In this document: one piece after another, positions 4,200-5,627 of the stretch | Layout of the letters: the number at the start of each line of letters is the position of its first letter | Position numbering within the stretch: the first letter of the stretch is position 1 | Origin: an uncultured Vampirovibrio sp. | GTDB lineage: Bacteria > Cyanobacteriota > Vampirovibrionia > Gastranaerophilales > Gastranaerophilaceae | Reading direction: 5' to 3' | DNA length: 5,627 bases | Assembly (NCBI GenBank): GCA_910584405.1 | Contig: CAJUAL010000022.1 | Coordinates: forward strand, 1-5,627 | The notes under the pieces: generated by a model | What the model saw: only the letters and a program-made list of their open reading frames with translations | The model's database searches: none | Told to the model about the DNA's origin: nothing | Position numbers and translations under genes: made by a program

Positions 4200-5627
4200 A
4201 TGAATATAGCCGCATATTGCCGAGTTTCTACTGACAAAGAGGATCAATTAAATAGTTTAAAGACGCAGAAAGATTTTTTTTTAGAATATACTGAACGCAC
4301 AGGAGATGTATTGGTTCGCTTGTACGCTGATGAAGGTATATCAGGAACAAAAATAAAAAACCGAAAAGAATTTTTACAGATGATGTCTGATGCTGAAAAA
4401 GGTCTGTTTGAAATGGTTGTTGTAAAAGATATTTCACGATTTGCCAGAAATACGGTTGATTTATTACAAAATATCCGAAAATTAAAGGCATTAGGAATAG
4501 AGACACAGTTTTTAACTGCGAATATGACCAGCATGGGGAATAGTGAATTTTTGCTAACGCTCATGGGAGCATTAGCACAGGAAGAAAGTGCGAATACATC
4601 AAAAAGGGTTAAATTTGGCAAAAAGTTGAATGCAGAAAAGGGGCGTGTTCCTAATATTGTATTCGGATATGATAAAATGGTTGGTGATTATTTTAATTTG
4701 GGAATTAATAAAAAAGAGGCTGATATTGTAAAACAGATTTATCAGTGGTATCTATATGAAGGATATGGTGCGGCAAAGATTGCAAATATGTTGAATGAGC
4801 GTGGAGTGAAAACAAAACGTAATTGTAAATGGAGCCAGAATGCAATATGTCGGATATTAACTAACGAATTATATACAGGGAAGATTATAAATGGTAAGGA
4901 GGAAGTAAGCGATTTTTTGACTGGTCAAAGAAAAGAAAAGGATGAAACAGAATGGTTTGTGGTTGATAAACCAGAGTTAAAAATAATTGCTACCGAGGAT
5001 TATGAGAAAGTACAGGAAATACTTCGTAGCAGACATGAAGCATTTCATATAAATAAAGAGCGGCAAAGCAACAAATATTTATTTTCTACGCTTATCCGTT
5101 GTAAAGAGTGTGGTTGGTCTTTTAGGAGAACGGTGCGGACATATAAGAATACTTATATTCGGTGGGTATGTTCTGGGCGCAACGGGAAGGGAGCTGATAG
5201 TTGTTCTAATGCTGTAACAGTAGATGAAGAAGAATTAATAGAGGTTTTGCAAAGTTATTTTAGTAAGATTTTAAGACAGCGAAAGCGTGTTATTAATTAT
5301 GTGATTGGGGAATTTCAAAAGGTATATAAAGCGAGAGATGAAAACCTCGAATATAAAAAAGAATTGGAACAGCAAATATCAAAATTAATAAAAATCAGAG
5401 AAAAATATATGGATATGTATGCAGATGATCTGATATCCAGAGAAGATTTGAATAAAAAGATAGGCGGTTCCAAAAAAGAAATAGAGCGCTTAGAAAATGA
5501 GTTAAAAATGATCTCATATCATTTAACCAAAGAAGAGCAATTAGAAACTGTACTGAATAATACTTTTAAAGAAATTGAAGATATAACAGATGTTCGTACA
5601 ATGTCAAATGCACAATTAAAAAAAGTT
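4200..5627 (+). CDS. Large serine recombinase, truncated by the window end
   Basis: An open frame of 476 codons runs off the window; AGGGAG (4187-4192) lies 7 nt before ATG 4200. Enzymes of this family integrate or excise DNA by double-strand cutting through a 5'-phosphoserine link. The N-terminal resolvase domain (about 2-145) has YCRVSTD with Arg8 and the catalytic Ser10, YADEGISGT (42-50), and DISRFAR (77-83) with Arg80 and Arg83. A long helix holds LMGALAQEES (121-130). A recombinase domain follows (about 155-260). A zinc ribbon has Cys301-X2-Cys304 and Cys324-X10-Cys335. A charged coiled coil (about 371-440) contains DLISREDL, typical of the family. All active-site residues seen are intact. 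Known members run from about 450 to 700 residues, so only the C-terminal end should be missing. It has its own promoter and terminator-insulated position, and is probably the integrase of the element carrying rep. Transposon-type (TnpX/TndX-like) or phage-type use cannot be told apart here. Confidence 0.95.
   Translation, partial: MNIAAYCRVSTDKEDQLNSLKTQKDFFLEYTERTGDVLVRLYADEGISGTKIKNRKEFLQMMSDAEKGLFEMVVVKDISRFARNTVDLLQNIRKLKALGIETQFLTANMTSMGNSEFLLTLMGALAQEESANTSKRVKFGKKLNAEKGRVPNIVFGYDKMVGDYFNLGINKKEADIVKQIYQWYLYEGYGAAKIANMLNERGVKTKRNCKWSQNAICRILTNELYTGKIINGKEEVSDFLTGQRKEKDETEWFVVDKPELKIIATEDYEKVQEILRSRHEAFHINKERQSNKYLFSTLIRCKECGWSFRRTVRTYKNTYIRWVCSGRNGKGADSCSNAVTVDEEELIEVLQSYFSKILRQRKRVINYVIGEFQKVYKARDENLEYKKELEQQISKLIKIREKYMDMYADDLISREDLNKKIGGSKKEIERLENELKMISYHLTKEEQLETVLNNTFKEIEDITDVRTMSNAQLKKV

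Noticed and set aside
3949..4621. Minus-strand frames opposite the 3908 ORF and the recombinase
   Set aside because: They run through a clear terminator or through the conserved resolvase motifs and have no start signals.
1..5627. tRNA, rRNA, CRISPR array, insertion sequence, capsid or conjugation genes
   Set aside because: No cloverleaf-like or rRNA-like sequence, no regularly spaced repeats, no transposase, and no recognisable capsid, relaxase-accessory or secretion gene was seen.

Overview
The window looks like most of a small integrative genetic element from a low-GC Firmicute, probably a gut-type Clostridia/Lachnospiraceae host. The grounds are strong AAGGAG-type ribosome binding sites about 7 nt from their ATGs, extended -10 promoters, AT-rich codon use and U-tract terminators; the taxonomic call is inference. 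All supported genes lie on the + strand.

Layout. (1) Positions 1-183 hold no gene: a direct repeat with an embedded TATAAT, then an extended -10 promoter and ribosome binding site for the first gene. (2) 184-858 is an unrecognised protein with a very basic N-terminal tail and a possible helix-turn-helix. (3) 859-1145 is a non-coding leader with three inverted repeats and a duplicated 12-bp word. (4) 1146-2526 holds three small genes in a row, the last two overlapping by 4 nt. The first resembles an ssDNA-binding accessory protein with an acidic tail; the other two are unrecognised. A Rho-independent terminator closes this unit. (5) 2566-2642 carries a cluster of small dyads, a promoter and a stem-loop in front of rep. 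(6) 2643-3743 encodes a complete CRESS-type Rep, an HUH endonuclease fused to a superfamily 3 helicase, with every catalytic motif intact. (7) 3744-3907 contains an 8-bp inverted repeat enclosing twin GATACCC repeats 20 bp apart, then a promoter. (8) 3908-4096 is a 62-codon ORF whose stop codon lies in the loop of a strong terminator. (9) 4200 to the window end is a large serine recombinase, cut off by the window edge.

How it may work together (inference): the serine recombinase would integrate and excise the element. The excised circle would replicate by the rolling-circle mode, with Rep nicking at a stem-loop origin next to its own gene or downstream of it. The small genes at 1146-2526 would supply accessory functions such as ssDNA binding. 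The protein at 184-858 could be a regulator. No capsid, conjugation or mobilisation gene is recognisable, so the element looks closer to a pCRESS-like integrated plasmid than to a virus, although three genes of unknown function leave that open.
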